From: Capitella teleta
Taxonomy: Eukaryota > Annelida > Polychaeta > Capitellidae
Assembly (NCBI GenBank): GCA_000328365.1
Contig: KB310691.1
Span: 407,580 to 471,579 of the forward strand
Direction of reading: 5' to 3'
DNA length: 64,000 nucleotides
Shown in pieces: positions 11,188 to 25,700 of this stretch (its first letter is position 1; each line of letters starts with the position of its first letter). The translations under genes were made by a program, and so were the position numbers. A model generated the notes under the pieces. That model did not search any database and was not told the DNA's origin. It worked only from the letters and a program-made list of their open reading frames with translations.

Positions 11188-14100
11188 CCGCCCCTTCCCC
11201 CACCCTGGCCCGCTCGATTGAGAAGGTGTTCCGAAATTATGCGTTTCATTTATTTTACTTTAATTTCAGTAATAAATATATTCATGTGTTCAAATACACT
11301 GATATATGCAGGTTAAATTGTGTTTCAAAGTACTGTTTTCTGTTTTCATCCAATAAAGTGATGAACTACCTACGATTAACTTTTAACGTGCATTTCACGA
11401 TAACAAAAACCGACTTTCATTTGGTTTTAATGTTTGTTTAATGTTCTTTTTATGTGTCATAATTATGTAACTTGGTGTCATCGGTAAACAAGACTCTATC
11501 ATCCACGCTATCATTTTTTACTTTGATCACGAAGCTGGAGGCCCCCAAGGATGGCCTGTTGACCCTAGGGGGACTTATATTTGCAAACCATCGAGACAAC
11601 AGTTAGGTGTCGATCTCCTGGCTTGTAATTAACTAATCGTGCGTTCCCTCTCAATTGCATGATGGACGTTTGTGATGCCTCGTTCTGAAATCAGAGAAAT
11701 AGGTCAATTTCTTATGAACTATAGAGTTTCACATAACAAGCTTGTTACTTGAGATTAAAGTAATCATTGGTAATATACGTGTCCTGTAGGTTGTATATTT
11801 AATCGTACGCATGCTTTTTGGTATTTTCAAATTACATGTATACATGCAGCGTTTTGATGTGAGTATCGCCTCAATACGTTATTAATTTTGTTACATCCAG
11901 GAATTAAATTAAATTAAATTAGGAAGAAAGTAAACGAGGTATATAGACGCGGAATGCATGCGCTGTATATTGTAAAGCAGGAAATTTTCGCGCCGCAAAA
12001 TCCTTCAAGGCGATCTTATAATAAGATCCTACTCTAATAATTGGTGCCGCGAATAAAGGCCTCAGCCATACAACTGCAAAATTTGCAGTGATTGGAAATT
12101 TCCTGTTGTACAGTACGCACTTGCATGTAATACGTACATGAACATGCAATGCATGGAATACCAACACGAGAGATGAGGTTGCGTTAACTACAATCAGCGC
12201 ATAATTATATGGTGCCATTCTGTATACTAGTACTCATATTTTAACTTGTATGCCAGCATCCATTGCTTTTATTTATTAATTTCCATTAGGCCGATATCAG
12301 TTCCTATTGAGTTAGGCCTACATGCTTTTTTTAATGTAAAACACCAGTATTCGCATCGTAGGCCAAAGAACCACGCCTTTGAGAAGGGCGATTCCGATTC
12401 TCAGTTTCACACGGACAATTAGGAAAACTCAGCCAAGCGGAACGCATTGCAGGATTTACTGCTCACATAGTTTATAAACATGCTGCGAACGCTATTTAAA
12501 GCGACCAGCATACCGCACAGTGTTTACGCTGTTCCATCTATCGTGCTCATCGTCGTCTCAAACTTTTAGCGATATCATTGTTATACAATCAAACCAGATA
12601 ATCGCGTAATGTTTACTAACAATAATTAATTTAACAGATAATATACCATAAAACACTCCTAAAGGAATCGAGACATCGCTTTCATACCCTGATAAATCAC
12701 TGACATACCAAACCCAAGGAAGTGACTACGCTTAACGGAACAGCCAAAGTTGACACATTTTCAGGTTGATCGCCTGTGACAGGTCTTTTAACGCTTGTTA
12801 ACTTTGCCGTAGTCTGACCTAAATCAACTAAATGAACGATATTTCATTCGATTTGTGACTGTGAGGAATAAATCAATTGGATATCTCGTGACATGGTTTT
12901 GTTCCGCTGATCTCGAAGGCGTGTCGTGAATCGCGTAAGTTTCATCCTGTGGCATTTACCTGTGCTCGAATAGTTTCACCTGAGTTAATACTGGCAACTG
13001 TTGCTTGCAATGTGATAACGTCCTTGTTGATAACACACAGAAGTGATTGGACAGTGTGTTCTACCGATCGCATGTTTGATAAGCCAATATAACATTATCA
13101 CCTTTCGAAGCTCAACTTACTTAATTTGAAACTGATTTTTACATGATCAATCATGCATGCAATGTAATGAATTATTAATTACCTTGTTTATAAGCGGTAT
13201 GTAGCTAATTACTATAACAATTTACTACTAACCAAGTAGGCCTACAGTTGCAGGTATAATGTAATATGCTGTAAGTAATATAGATCCAGGTCATCCAGTT
13301 GATATAATTATAAGCCTACGGCGTCCATTTATAATAGTGATTTGTTTATTTTTTATTATACGGGTCCATTTAAATTCTGTACGCCTATACTGACCCAGGA
13401 TTATTTATGACAACCAAACAAATCTTTTGATATTAAATATGCTCAGTGTAGTAAATTTATTTAGTTTATATTAATTAAATCTATGCTGGTCGCGGGCAGA
13501 TGCATTCTGGAATCAGAGACTCGTGTGTAATTATAGCTGTCGATATATATATAATTATAGGCACTGAACTTGAAGCAATTTCTTAATTTCATGCATATAC
13601 ATGTACATTTATTCGCTTGTGTAATAAATATTTGAAAGACACATTTTAAACTTTGTAACTTACAAATATCTGGTAAGAATGCATCTGTTACTTACGTAGC
13701 AATTGAATAGTATATATATATATACCCGGTATTTTATATCCTGGAAAGCGATAAATTAATTAATTACTAATTTACTATGATCTGATGATACACACGGGTA
13801 AATATAGCTCTGCATATTTTATGCATTTCGTAAAAGTTTACATATAAATTCAAAAACTATGTGTAATTCTTACGTAATAAAATTAGCATATTCGACATAT
13901 ATCAGTACTATTGGGAATACATTGATTGATATTGTGCTGTATTTAGCAGGCCTGCATATCTCAGATAACTCAGAATGTATATAATGCATGATGGCATCGG
14001 ACATTCACGTGTTAATAGTTAAATAAATTAATAAATTAATTAAATAAATAAAGGGGGCGATTCTCAAATGTGATTCGTCCCATATAGCTACTCGCTCCGT

Positions 14101-14411
14101 GACTAGAATTCATCATTAACTACGTGTATACTATATAACACTCTAAGGCTGCTACAAGCCATGCTGTGCATGCCACATGGCCAATTAAAACATTTCTCGA
14201 AGTGCCCTTCTCCTGATTGCGTCGCAGGACACGGAACGGGCTCCTGGACTCATCAATTTATGATGCAATATAAAACATAATAAATTGGAAGGTGATATAA
14301 ATACGTGAAGGAAGATTGATTACAGGTAGCTATAGCACGTTTGTTGGCAATAAAAGTGTTCAACGTGCAATTGAATGATTGTTGAATTTCAGCTGAACGC
14401 AGAGCGGGAAG
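11188..14411. other. AT-rich intergenic region before the SESTD1-like gene
   Basis: AATAAA at 11271-11276 probably ends the UNC93-like transcript. The rest is AT-rich with short TA runs (for example near 13712) and no open frame with coding character. The part just before 14412 should carry the promoter and 5' UTR of the next gene. No RNA gene or transposon was recognised. Confidence 0.5.
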
Positions 14412-17400
14412 ATGATGTCGTCGGCGGAGGTGCATCGTTCGGATACGATGAGGAGCAACTTCTCGACTGGCAGTCGACAGAGCAGCGTCAGGGATGCGCG
14501 GCCTCAATCCAACGGACACAGCATGTCCAATGGCCAGATAGGTAAGTGAATGACTGAAATTAGGAGTTCGGTTGAATACATGGACCCGTTGGTCGAATAA
14601 TTCGATTTCGTGACCTTTACCCCCTATCCCCACTCACCCTGTGCATTAATGTAATAATATCGTATTAATTTTTTATCTTCTAGGAATTGTACGGGAAGCT
14701 GCGCAAATGGTGGAAATTCTGAAACGAGAAGCGGTATTCTTAACAGGTGATTATAAATGCACATTAATTAGCACATTATAATCTTCTTTCTGATATACAT
14801 GTAGATGATTATAACTTTGGCCTAATTAATAAATTCAAACGCTAATTCTCTTCCGATTGATCTTTGTACCGATAACGACGTCTGCAGAGATAACGAGCCA
14901 TGAAGTACGCTGATCTTGAATGAGTTATGCGAATCATTGATAAGCTCATATCACACTACATCTGCCTCTAATAGTAAACGCTGCAGATTTGTGCACTTTG
15001 CTCAGACGGGAAAAAAATAGTCTTAGCCTGCATATAAAATAAATGCAAGGACAGAGGTGTGTGCACTGTTGTGCATGTGGATTGAAATTTTTTTTCAAGG
15101 CTAAATTTGTTGACGGCCAGCGTAATATACTAGAAGATTTATGCGCGTAAAACTAGCGTATACATATATATATTTGTATATTGTCATGTGCGGGTTATAC
15201 AGTCTGAAATCCCACTGAATTTGCACCCACCAACTGACAAGAGTATACCCACATGATATGTGTGTTATAATGTGGAGTTATATAAATTTTTACGATCTAT
15301 GAATTATAGATTCTAGACTTACAAATCTGTCCCCCACGTTGCTATGAATTATAATTATATTCTGAGAACTGCATGAAGCTTATGGCACGGTATATGTTTA
15401 TGTTAATTGCAGCAATCGTTGAGAGTTTAATAAACACATTTCCCACTGAGCAATAATTGCTTTGCGTTCGAGGGAAAATATTAATTTCGCTTTGCAATAT
15501 TGAAACACGATTTCATTTCATCGCGCTGAACAAGATACGAGATTTTTGTTGTTGAGGTTATATTGGATATATCGATCTAATTTCTTTCTGGAATATTATA
15601 GCTAGCCTACACGCTACAATTGAAACCTAATTTTCACAAATTGAATTGAAACCTGATTCTCACACTTGATTACATTTACGTTGTACTTGTACGTATGCAG
15701 CAAATTCAGCCATGATGTGATCAAGTATTGTTTTATGCAGCGCACAATTTAATACATGTGGGTCATACACATCTCAGCTCGGCATGCTTGTTAATCTAAG
15801 TAAACGTATACTCAAATCTTCGTATTATATATTGGCTTGAAAATAACAGAAATGCTGGGTACGACCGCACTCAGAAGTAGAGAATAAATATTATGGGCAT
15901 AGACAGAATCTAGCATACATTATACTGGCCGACAGTATACTACTGAACACCTTCATCCTCAATATAGTATGGAATATATTATTGACATTTATTGTTGATG
16001 AAACCGCAAACCCGTTTTGAATGTGCTGGTGTTTACTATTTTACACTTTTTTTTTTCTTTTCTTTTTTTCAACGCTTGGTTGTTCTTGACAGGTGGTCGC
16101 GACCGTCGGGGTGGTCCTGTTCTGACCTTCCCTGCGTCCAATGACTCTGGCCAAGTCTCGTATGAGGACCTCGCCACCGACTATCTCTGTAGTCTGCCCA
16201 GGTGAGTACGTTACGCATTACACGCATCAGTATAATAATTAGACTGCTTTCCTTGAGACTAAGTATCCGACAAATCAAAGGATCTCATAGCTTAATTATC
16301 GAGCTATATGTATTACAAACTTCATTGTTAGGTAACAGACATAGTATATGTAAATGTTATATTACGATATTCTTTTATTTACCCGTGCGGTATATATATA
16401 CCACATGTAGTCAACTAAGATTTTCTCAGTCACGCCCCCTTACCGTAATGTGATCTAACAGAGCTCTGTCAGATGTTGCGCGCCCTTTCCTTTCATTCAA
16501 GCACTATTTAATGCTTCCTGAATGACCCCGCTGTGAATTGAATTCTATTTAAACGAATGAGGCATTTGTCGGTTGATCGGTGTTTGAAGATCGCTGATCG
16601 TGTCATTTGAATACGATGACATTGTGAATGTGACATTACTGGGCAGGAAATGAAGTTAAATGCGATGATAGTGGGCTCTCTCTCTCTCTCTCTTTATATT
16701 AAGACTGATCATGCGGTCTGATTCGAATATAGAGTATTAAAGACCCATTTTAAACTGAACAATGCTAGCGTCAAGTTATTTCAGTGATCTGAGATGAGCT
16801 AATGTATATACCCCTTACAGAAAATGGCTGCAAATAATTTATACATCAATGAATTACATTTCCAATAAATTACGACGAACACTATTATGTTCAATCATTG
16901 AAACTGATACAATGTTATGTAAATTATATTTGATTAACATAATTTCAAATGCGATCTCACAATTTACCAAGACATAAAGCAGATTTATTGCTTCCATTAC
17001 GTCTCTGGTGTAGTTTTATGAGAACCTTATGTCAAGTTCAGTCAGGATAAATCAATCTCTTTGCTTTCCCATTTTTAGCACGGAATCCGCAAAACTCGGT
17101 TTCACAGTTTTGTTCGACAACCGAGAACATCATTATAAAGAAGTGAAACCATTGCTGAAACTGCTGCAGGTTAATTTATTACTAGTAATTTACTTTTATT
17201 TACTAATGAAATATGATTATAAAATCCCCAGGATGCTTTGGGTTCCAGCGTTTTTGCTGTTTATATCGTTCAACCGGAAAAAGGAAAACTGAATTTCAGT
17301 TTTCGCCGCGAGCGAAATTTATCAATTGAGGTAAGACAATTAAGAATTTTATTTGTGGTTGAAGTTCCTTTATCGCATCTTGTTCTGCTCCTCAGCCTCA

Positions 17401-19873
17401 AAACATCACCGTGGCCAAGCTGAAGAACATCATTCAACCGAATCAGTTGAGCATTGAGTTGGGAGGATCTCTTGATTACAAGCACGCGCTATGGCTGGAG
17501 AGGAGACTTGTGGGTTTTGGTTTTTCTGTATCTGAGGTCACTCTTGACCGGGTTTTCATTTATGACAGGGTCTGGAGAAGTTTGTCAAGGAAGCCAAGAA
17601 CGTTGCGATGGAACTGGAGCGCACCTTCATCCAAATCACGGACAGACTTAGTCGCGATGAGAAGATCACGCCGCAGGAGCTGTTGCGCCAACACCAGTCC
17701 CTGCAAGAGTCTGTCATCTATATTCCTGAGAGGACAATCCAGCATGGCCGACAGTTGTATCAAGATTGGGAAGATGACGCCGTTGCTGCTGGCTTGCAAG
17801 TCGCCAACATTGAGAGAGTCGACTTTGCAGGACCTCACTTCACTCTCGACCAAGTGGCTGCCATGAACCACATCAAGAAGCTGGTGGAAGGACTGGAAGG
17901 TCAACTGGAGCGCATCCAAGACCTGTGGCGTGATCGTCATGTTCAATTGGGAGATAAACTCCAGTTGTCTGAGATGGAACAAGCAATGCGAACGGTGAGT
18001 ATACAACAGATAGTTATGATGATATTAAGGTGCTTGTTGTGTTGCATGTAGGTGGTTGACTGGATCCTGGGCCCAGCGGAGAAACTGCTGTCGTCCCAGA
18101 CAGACATCGGAACAACATACGAAACAGCAGATGAGCTACGCAAACAACATGAACAGCTTGAACTCAAGTGCACTGTGAGTCCTCGACTTGATTTAGTGAT
18201 TCAAATACAAAATTTCATTTTTAGGATTCTTACGGCACATATGCAGAACTGAGGCATAAATCGGTGGATGCCATCGAGCAGCAGCCAGAGAAAGCAGCAG
18301 ACATTGAAGCACAGAGAGATTACATGGACACTGTGTGTCGAAGTTTTGCCGCTCGCTTGCAACGGAGACGAAACCTGATCATTACGTCCGTCAGGTTCCA
18401 CAGATTAGTCAATGAGGTTTGTACTTGCGACTTGTCTCTTGTCTCTTGGGTAATACCGCTTCTCAGATCAACCAACTCTTGGATGATTTCTTCAAATGGT
18501 TGTCAATTGACATGGAATGCGAAGACATCAAAGCTGTGGAGGAGATGCTGATGGCATTGAACGAAAAATGTGATGAGCTGAGTGAGTGACTGATATAGAA
18601 TGAACCGCTCTATTTAAACTTCCTCTTCTTCAGTTGCTGTTTGTGAACAAGCCGTCAATGAAGGACAGAATTTACTCGACCAACTTTCCCTGCCAGTGAA
18701 GAACGCGTTTGGACAAGATGTTTCTCCAGACAACTCCAAACACACAGAACATGTGGAGATGCTCCTCGGTCGACTCCAGGCACGGAGGGGAGAGGCTGAA
18801 GAGTTTGCTCAGGTGCGCCGTTTGAAACTGCAGCAGCTGCAGCAGCTGAAGAAGTGTGAAGGAGATGCTGAGCAAGCGATTACATGGATCCTTGAGTTGT
18901 ACTCTGCGGCTGTGCAGAAGATGTCCGAAGGGACGGGAGACCCCATCACAGAGCAAGCCATTCAGGCCGACCTCCGTGAACTGCAAGATACTGCCAAAAA
19001 TACTTATGAATATGGCAAACAGTTGCTGCAAGCAGCGTTGCATCTGAGGCGATCATTGCGTTACGACCTTTCACCCAATAACGACCAGGCACAGCGCTTA
19101 GCGGATGCCTGGAAGCAGTTCTCTCTTGGCGTCCAAGAGAGGGCGTCCCGACTGGACACACAAACTGACTTCCATCGAAGGGCTGACCAGGTAAGATGCA
19201 AATCATAAAATATCTGAATACGTTATCCTGTTTGATAGGTGCTGGAGGACATTGACCGCTTACTGGTGGTCATCAGCCAGGTGATGAATTCTGAGATCAC
19301 CGTGGAATCTCTGGTCATCTCGCACTCTCAGCTACGAAGCTCAGTTGATAATGAGTATGAGCTGACCACTGCAATGGGTCAAGAGTTGCTGCATCGCTTA
19401 CAGAAACCCATGCTGTCTCAGAGGTATGTTTTGTCAATTATATCACTGAAGAACTGGAGTTCATGTGATGAGTTGTCTGTTTGCGCAGGGGCCAGCGTCA
19501 AATGGAGATGGAAGATCCTTATGTCGCGGCTCAAGTTGAAAATAAATTAAAAGAGTTGGAAGCCAAGTACAAACTGATGCACGAGAACTGGCTAGAAATG
19601 ACCCAAGGACTGCAACTGGCCAGGGATGGCACGCTGCTGGGTGAGGGTGGTTGGGTGCCATCTCATCAGATAAATGAAGGTCTTGTTTCAGGCCCTGATC
19701 GGCGCCCTTGGCAACAGCAGATGAACCAAGTTATCGAAGAAACAGTTACAATGACAACGTATGGAAGCCACCTGCAATCTGCGCCGCCGATAGAACGTGG
19801 TGGCAGTGAGTGGGAGAGGCTGCTGCAACAGCTCCGGGAGGTCGGTGTCGCTGTCATGACGTCCTCATCATAA
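14412..19873 (+). CDS. SESTD1: SESTD1-like Sec14 and spectrin-repeat protein
   Basis: Exons: 14412-14541, 14684-14746, 16093-16201, 17079-17169, 17232-17330, 17396-17509, 17569-17994, 18052-18174, 18225-18416, 18467-18581, 18634-19190, 19239-19423, 19489-19873 (TAA). They give 862 codons in one phase-consistent frame; human SESTD1 is near 700 residues. The Ser-rich first 45 residues are an extension. Residues about 45-200 form the Sec14/CRAL-TRIO domain (EAVFLTGGRDRRGGPVLTFP; IELGGSLDYKHALWLERRL). Spectrin repeats follow to about residue 790. A diagnostic stretch is NTYEYGKQLLQAALHLRRSL, close to the human NTYDYGRQLLQA region as I recall it. SESTD1 binds phospholipids and TRPC channels and affects small-GTPase signalling. 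The last exon gives a short Ser/Pro-poor tail. Two ATGs stand in tandem; the first was taken. Alternatives (Trio/Kalirin, MCF2L) are less likely since no DH-PH follows. Confidence 0.9.
14747..16092 (+). other. Intron 2 of the SESTD1-like gene
   Basis: A 1.35-kb AT-rich intron inside the Sec14 coding region, the longest of the gene. I see no nested gene or repeat. Confidence 0.7.
16202..17078 (+). other. Intron 3 of the SESTD1-like gene, with a CT microsatellite
   Basis: A phase-2 intron of 877 bp. It carries a short CT dinucleotide run near 16676-16694 and nothing else recognisable. Confidence 0.7.
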
Positions 19874-22753
19874 CGCACTTATGAGTGCGTTGTGATTTGC
19901 GGGCTAACATTAGTCTCACTCGTCGCTCTTACCATGAATCAATGAGTACTCAAACCTCTATTGAACTCTTTTGAGACATAATCAATCGAAATAGGGCTTT
20001 CCTCAGTACGTCACACCATTTTAAACTCGTATTTGAAACCACGTACACGTATGCACAAACATCGAAATGCCTACAAAACGCGGCGGGAAACTCATATATC
20101 GCACTGATGTGTAAATAAACTCGTTTTTCTTCATATCAATGACTCATTGCATGTCCGCTTGTATTCATGATGTACATGTACCAACACAAACTAAAATCGG
20201 GATCGCCCCTCTAAGCCGAATGCTCACAATTCTATATTTACAAGGGTTGTGGCTGGGGCTCTATAGGGATTATATGTTATGGGAACTCAGACTTGCCGGC
20301 ATTCGGCGTATGGACCCCACCCCACTAAATACTAGTAGGGACTTAAAATGATGTACCGGCATCTCACATCTACTCTCCTCCGACCACATAATTCATTTAC
20401 CAATATTGATAATATGCATGGTCAAATTATAGCATTTTATTTTCCGGTTTTTTCACTGTCAGCCCCGATATCGCATGATTGCCGAATCCTATATTGTTTT
20501 CAAGTGCAACCAGACGAAGTGATTATTCTTCGCCATTGCTTGTTTGCGGGTTTCCTCTTCAATCTTCATCGTTCTCTGCTGCGTTCAGAACTAATTGAAG
20601 CCGCGCAGGTGTCTGACGAACGCACAAACGTTTGCGTCCGTTTGTTCGCTTTGTACGCAACGCAAGGCAACCAGAATATGAGACGACGCGATCTGTTTTC
20701 TTCTCACTCGGCTGATATGTTTATATCCATTTCTTAAAGGCTGTGTGATCTCTTATCGTTGCACTGAACTCTCAAATCATATTTTGTACTGAGAGAGAGA
20801 GAGAAAAAAAGCTGTTATTCTCGTTTGATTTAATGATATACTGAGTATGTGTATACTAAATAGAATTGCTTCTGTAAGCGTTACTTATAGGCCTTCTACA
20901 AAATATGTACCCGAAAATTACTCGTAGTAGAATGAGGTAAATATAAAGTCTAAATATAGATTCATATAATTATGTCATACGGTTATAATATTACATGTGC
21001 TGTGTCTCCATACGGATCTGCATTACGGCCGGTAATTTATCAGGAAATCTACGAAAGAAATGACCCTAATATTACATAATATCACAACTATGCCATCGAC
21101 CATCTGGCCAGTTTCCTGAGTCAGTATGAATAGTACGAAATGTACCAATTGTTGATACAAACATGTATACTGCCACATAGGGCCTTATATTATTTAGGCA
21201 TGTATTTATTTATTTATTTTTATTTTATTTTTTTTTTTCAATTAAATAGGCTAATATATTTTTTTAGGCATTCACTGGCCTACCAATATGCTATAGCTTC
21301 TATGTGGAACGTCAGTGATGTGATTTGTAGTTAGACCTGCCTATTACAAACCAATTTACATTCTATAGATATGAATGTCAGATGTTTCTGTTTTTCGAGA
21401 ATACACGCATTTACATCAGACGCCCCGTACGCGATATTGCGCACCCCCAACAGATAACGTTTCCGTTTTCATGATGCGATTTCTTATTATAGACGAACCG
21501 AAAGTTTCTCTTGAGTTTCTCTGGCAGCGAAGCAGCATTTCATGACTTTTTATATTTCTTCTTCTGTCTGCGGCAGATGAATGCCTTTGCGATGACCTCA
21601 CATGTTGGCCCGAGAACAGTGTGTACGGATTCGCTCTTGGGAGGGTTTCTTGGCGCGCAAATACGCGTGAAATCGTCGGTTTTATGCTTCCGCGATAGGA
21701 ATTTCTGCCTCGCGAATTTGCGATGAAAGCGAACAGAGGATTCGAGGGTTTTACAACGGTTACATTGTATTCACGTCTAGTCAAACAATAACAAAAACAC
21801 AACGAATGTATCGTACAATAATATTTACTAGCGTACGGGAGTATATGCTATAGTAGAACACACGTGGGCGTTCTCGAGCTAGAGGGGTCATTTGGCTTTA
21901 ATTTCAACCACGTTACTTCCCTATCATGTACATCTGTGTTTTAGAACTTCTGGGATATGTACCTGCGTATGTGCACTGTATTGCCTGTAGGCTAAGACAT
22001 TAATCAAGAGATTTCCATCATCGCTTGTTACCGGGTTGCTCTGCTTTGTACTTAATTAGACCCCGTCACCCCCGCCCCTTCCCCGCCAGAACGCCGTGAT
22101 ACGATCCATGCGAAGAAGCCGGCCGTTTTAATGCAGTTATGTAATATTGAGCAATTTTGTCTTTGGGAAATGATTCCGAAGACTTTTGATGATCTGTGCC
22201 AGACTTCAAAAGAAACTTTTGCACACCACGGCTAGATAGTTATACAAAGATAAGACCCACTCGCCATATTTGGAACGCCAGTGCAAGAAATAGCTCCCGG
22301 ATGAACTCGTCCGTTTCCCCAGCAACCAACTTTTGGACGAGTCAAATTCATCATTTCCGTGACTTATAGGGGTGGCAGGTTACCTAGAAATGGCGCATTT
22401 TGTTTTTCAATCTTACGACATTGTACACGCACCTTGAAATGGGCATCTTAATGAAATTAATTATGGAAGGTTACGTATCTATATCAGAAAACCTCTTAAT
22501 CGAGGTCCTTTCTCGCCATTTTGGCGGCGTTTTTGCAATGCTGCAATGACCTACCACCCCTTCCGCAGCTACAATCCCGCAGCAGATATGAACTCCGCGA
22601 TGGAGCTTGAAGCTCCAGAAGAGAGTTTAGTGTGTGTGTGTCAGAGCCGTGGACTGATAACTTTCAGTAGCATGTATGCCTATAGAAAATACTAGATCTG
22701 TTAACATCTGTTCGATTATGTGTGATTTTCCTGATTGTTAAATCGATTCAAAC
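19874..22753. other. Intergenic region, SESTD1-like to CCDC141/titin-like gene
   Basis: AATAAA at 20114-20119 probably ends the SESTD1-like transcript. A GA run sits near 20792-20803. From about 22050 to 22620 the base composition turns more GC-rich, which would fit the promoter and 5' UTR of the gene starting at 22754. No other gene is supported. Confidence 0.5.
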
Positions 22754-25700
22754 ATGGATCAAAGACGCCGATCAGGGTCCAGAGGCGGCGCCGCCGCGAA
22801 TCTGGATATTTCGGAAGCAAGTGACCAACCATCTACCACAACCATCAGTACTATCGCTATCCAGGCTGGAAAAGCTAGGATTGTGCTCGTCATTCTAAAA
22901 GTGAGTTGCGATCGCCATCTTGCTACTCCCTGGCCGCGTGCCAGAAGAAGGCGCCACAAGCACACTGCTTAAGCCATGTTTATATTATTTACAATACTCT
23001 AAAGGACCTTTTGAAGTCTTTTCTACTGCATGTTGATGGCTGTGTTTATACTTTTGATAGATACACTGTATACAAAGTCGTCTGCAAGTTAAGAAATACA
23101 AGGACCCCTACCAGCTAGCCTTATATGCGTATATATAATCACGGATTGGCCATATTTATTATGATATTGGGGGCTTAATTCGCACTTCCTTTGTACTGAA
23201 TTGTAATTACTGTATTGCAGTATAATTTAAGTATTCGTTGTGACTCCTCGCCTAGTTGTCTTGTATATATATTATTCTATACGCGGGACCTTATGTACGT
23301 ATGCTCTTTCATAACTTCGATAACTTGATACCTCCCTAAATTTTCCATCCGCCGACAGCCGGAATCCTTCACAGATCCGCCTTCCCCGGCGTATCTGGTG
23401 TTTAGAGTTCATCTCTTTCATATTTCTATGATTCAACGCTTAGTCGTCTATATTGATTCACCTGGATGTCTTTGGCCTTGAACTTTACCTCAGACGTGAC
23501 CTCAGCGGGGAACACGTCACTGCCCTCTCAGTTGGCATAACCCTATGACCCCCAAACCCCCCCCCCCTCTCCTTCTAGCCAGTATCTTCATCTGCGGAGA
23601 AGTCTGTACGCAGTGCATGAGTTATGCCCCTGTATCGTCTTACTTCGAGGAAGCCCCCCTCCCCCTCCGCTTTCTAAAATGATTCACTCGAGCTGCTTGG
23701 CATCCTTCCTAGAATTGTGGGCACGTTCACTGCATGATGCCAGACCGACGTCTGAATCACCTTCAATCAAGGATTGGTCCTTGCGCAACAATGTGCCTCA
23801 TCACGTCATTAAAATACTATGCACGACTTTGCTACGCATATATTATTCATTATGTACAAGTCACATACACAGCTAAATGCACTTGACCCATTTACACATT
23901 TAAATGGGAAATTAACTACACTTGATGGCGTTGATTATTCAGTCACAGTCATTTTTTTTTCTATGAAAGATTCGAGGAATGCCTCAGCAGGCGAAAAAAA
24001 TTAAAAAATTAGACCAACACAGAAGTGAATACGGCTGCGATGTTACGCAACAACGTTTTATCTCAAGGACCGAAGTGTCTCTTCTCGTACGAGGACGCTT
24101 ATCAACAGCCAGAGCAACGCTCTTCTATTAACACACCTGGCGATTCTGCGGCCAGGCCAGACTGCTTTATTTCGCAGATTCCAGAACTGCCTTTTTTTTG
24201 TAGGAATGTGTGCGCAATAAGAGTACGCGTGCACTGAACAATATTCCGTTGATACACATTTAATATTACCGGTACACTACATGCAGTCATGTCAATTACA
24301 TAATGATTTGTCTGGAGACAGCAATAAGAATTCTAGAAACATCCACTGACTATAATCACACGCCAAAGGTTCGCACCTGTGACCCTACATTTATCAAGGT
24401 GTTCGGTTACTTATTTATCGGTACACATTTCCAAATCTATGTTATATTATTATAATTGCCAAAACGATGCCTTTTTTTTCCAACATGGATATTACAATAT
24501 GTAATGACTATAGTAGGTTGTTGGGGGTGATGACGATGATGATAACTACGATATAAACAACTATTATTTTATGATGATTAATTGATTTTAATAATCATAC
24601 TTTATTAATGAAAGTCATGAGTGACGTAGTGGTTTTTGTTTTGTTTTTGTTTTTGTTTTTTGTTTTTTCGCATTTGATTTGATAAGGAATGTGATGAAGG
24701 CCTACTGTTTACAGACACGCATTTATAAATATATAAACAAAGTTATTGTTCTCACATTTATCTACATCGACTTTTAGGTTCAAAATGCAATTGTATCGTT
24801 AATTTGTAATTGAAAGTCTATTACATTATGCGTTCGATGCTGATCGAAGAATCTGAATTCTAAACACGACCTATCTTTAATTATCAATTGCCATTCGACG
24901 ACCTTCAAAGTTGTTCATCATTACTCATGTGATAACGATTGCTTTCTTCTTTTCCCGTACAGAGTCATGACTGGATTCGCGTGCGCATCCAGCAGATGGA
25001 ACCCGACCTCCTTGACGTCGGGTCGTCGCTGGAGGAAGCGCGCAGCCTCAGGAGAGAGCACGATGAACTGCTCACTAAACTAGAGGTGAGAAATCACGCA
25101 AATTCCCCCAATTCAACCAGAGCACGACTTTCACCCAGTGTATGTAACGCCGGTTATCGGATCTCGAGTACGTGAAATACCCAGCCCTAGTTTCAGTTCT
25201 ATTTACTGCGATCGCCCATATGCCTCGTGGCTCCCGCAATATGCGCTTGATTGCCTTGAGAGTGTAGCTCACATCTGCTTTGCTTGTATCATACTTCGAG
25301 GGATGAGCTGCATACGCCGCAGCGATAAAGCCGTCGCCGCCATGTTTTCCTCGAAATATCAGCCGGCTGCGGCTCTAAGTTTAGCTAGCGCTCATCCGTT
25401 TACTTGCTTAGCTTGCTGGCCCAGACACCGGCAACCCCGCTTTCTTTCTTCTGCGTTGTGCTGGAATTATACACAAAATGCCCTTCTTCTCTTCTTGTAT
25501 GCACAGCTCGAGTTTCGCCTGAATCGGCGTTTACACGATGTCAACAAAGTGCTTCATGTATGCGAAATTTTTGGCGTTCGAAAGTGAGGCTGCTAAATCA
25601 TAACGTACAGCGATGCAGCTGTACAATATTGTACAGTGTACAGTGTATGCGATGCGCATACTATCGCAATGAAAGTGCTAACTTCGAGACTGAAGTATTG

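Noticed and set aside
11919-12218. 99-codon minus-strand open frame
   Set aside because: Isolated, no splice neighbours, no recognisable motif; expected by chance.
20348-20737. 129-codon plus-strand open frame between genes
   Set aside because: No coding character, no splice sites in phase, no family resemblance.
21416-21802. 128-codon minus-strand open frame
   Set aside because: Overlaps an unrelated plus frame and shows no domain; could be promoter-side DNA of the next gene.
19190-24963. Splicing from the SESTD1-like gene into the CCDC141-like exon 24963
   Set aside because: Phase-0 donors would allow it, but each gene has its own plausible start and end, and the 22754 exon matches the CCDC141 N-terminus.
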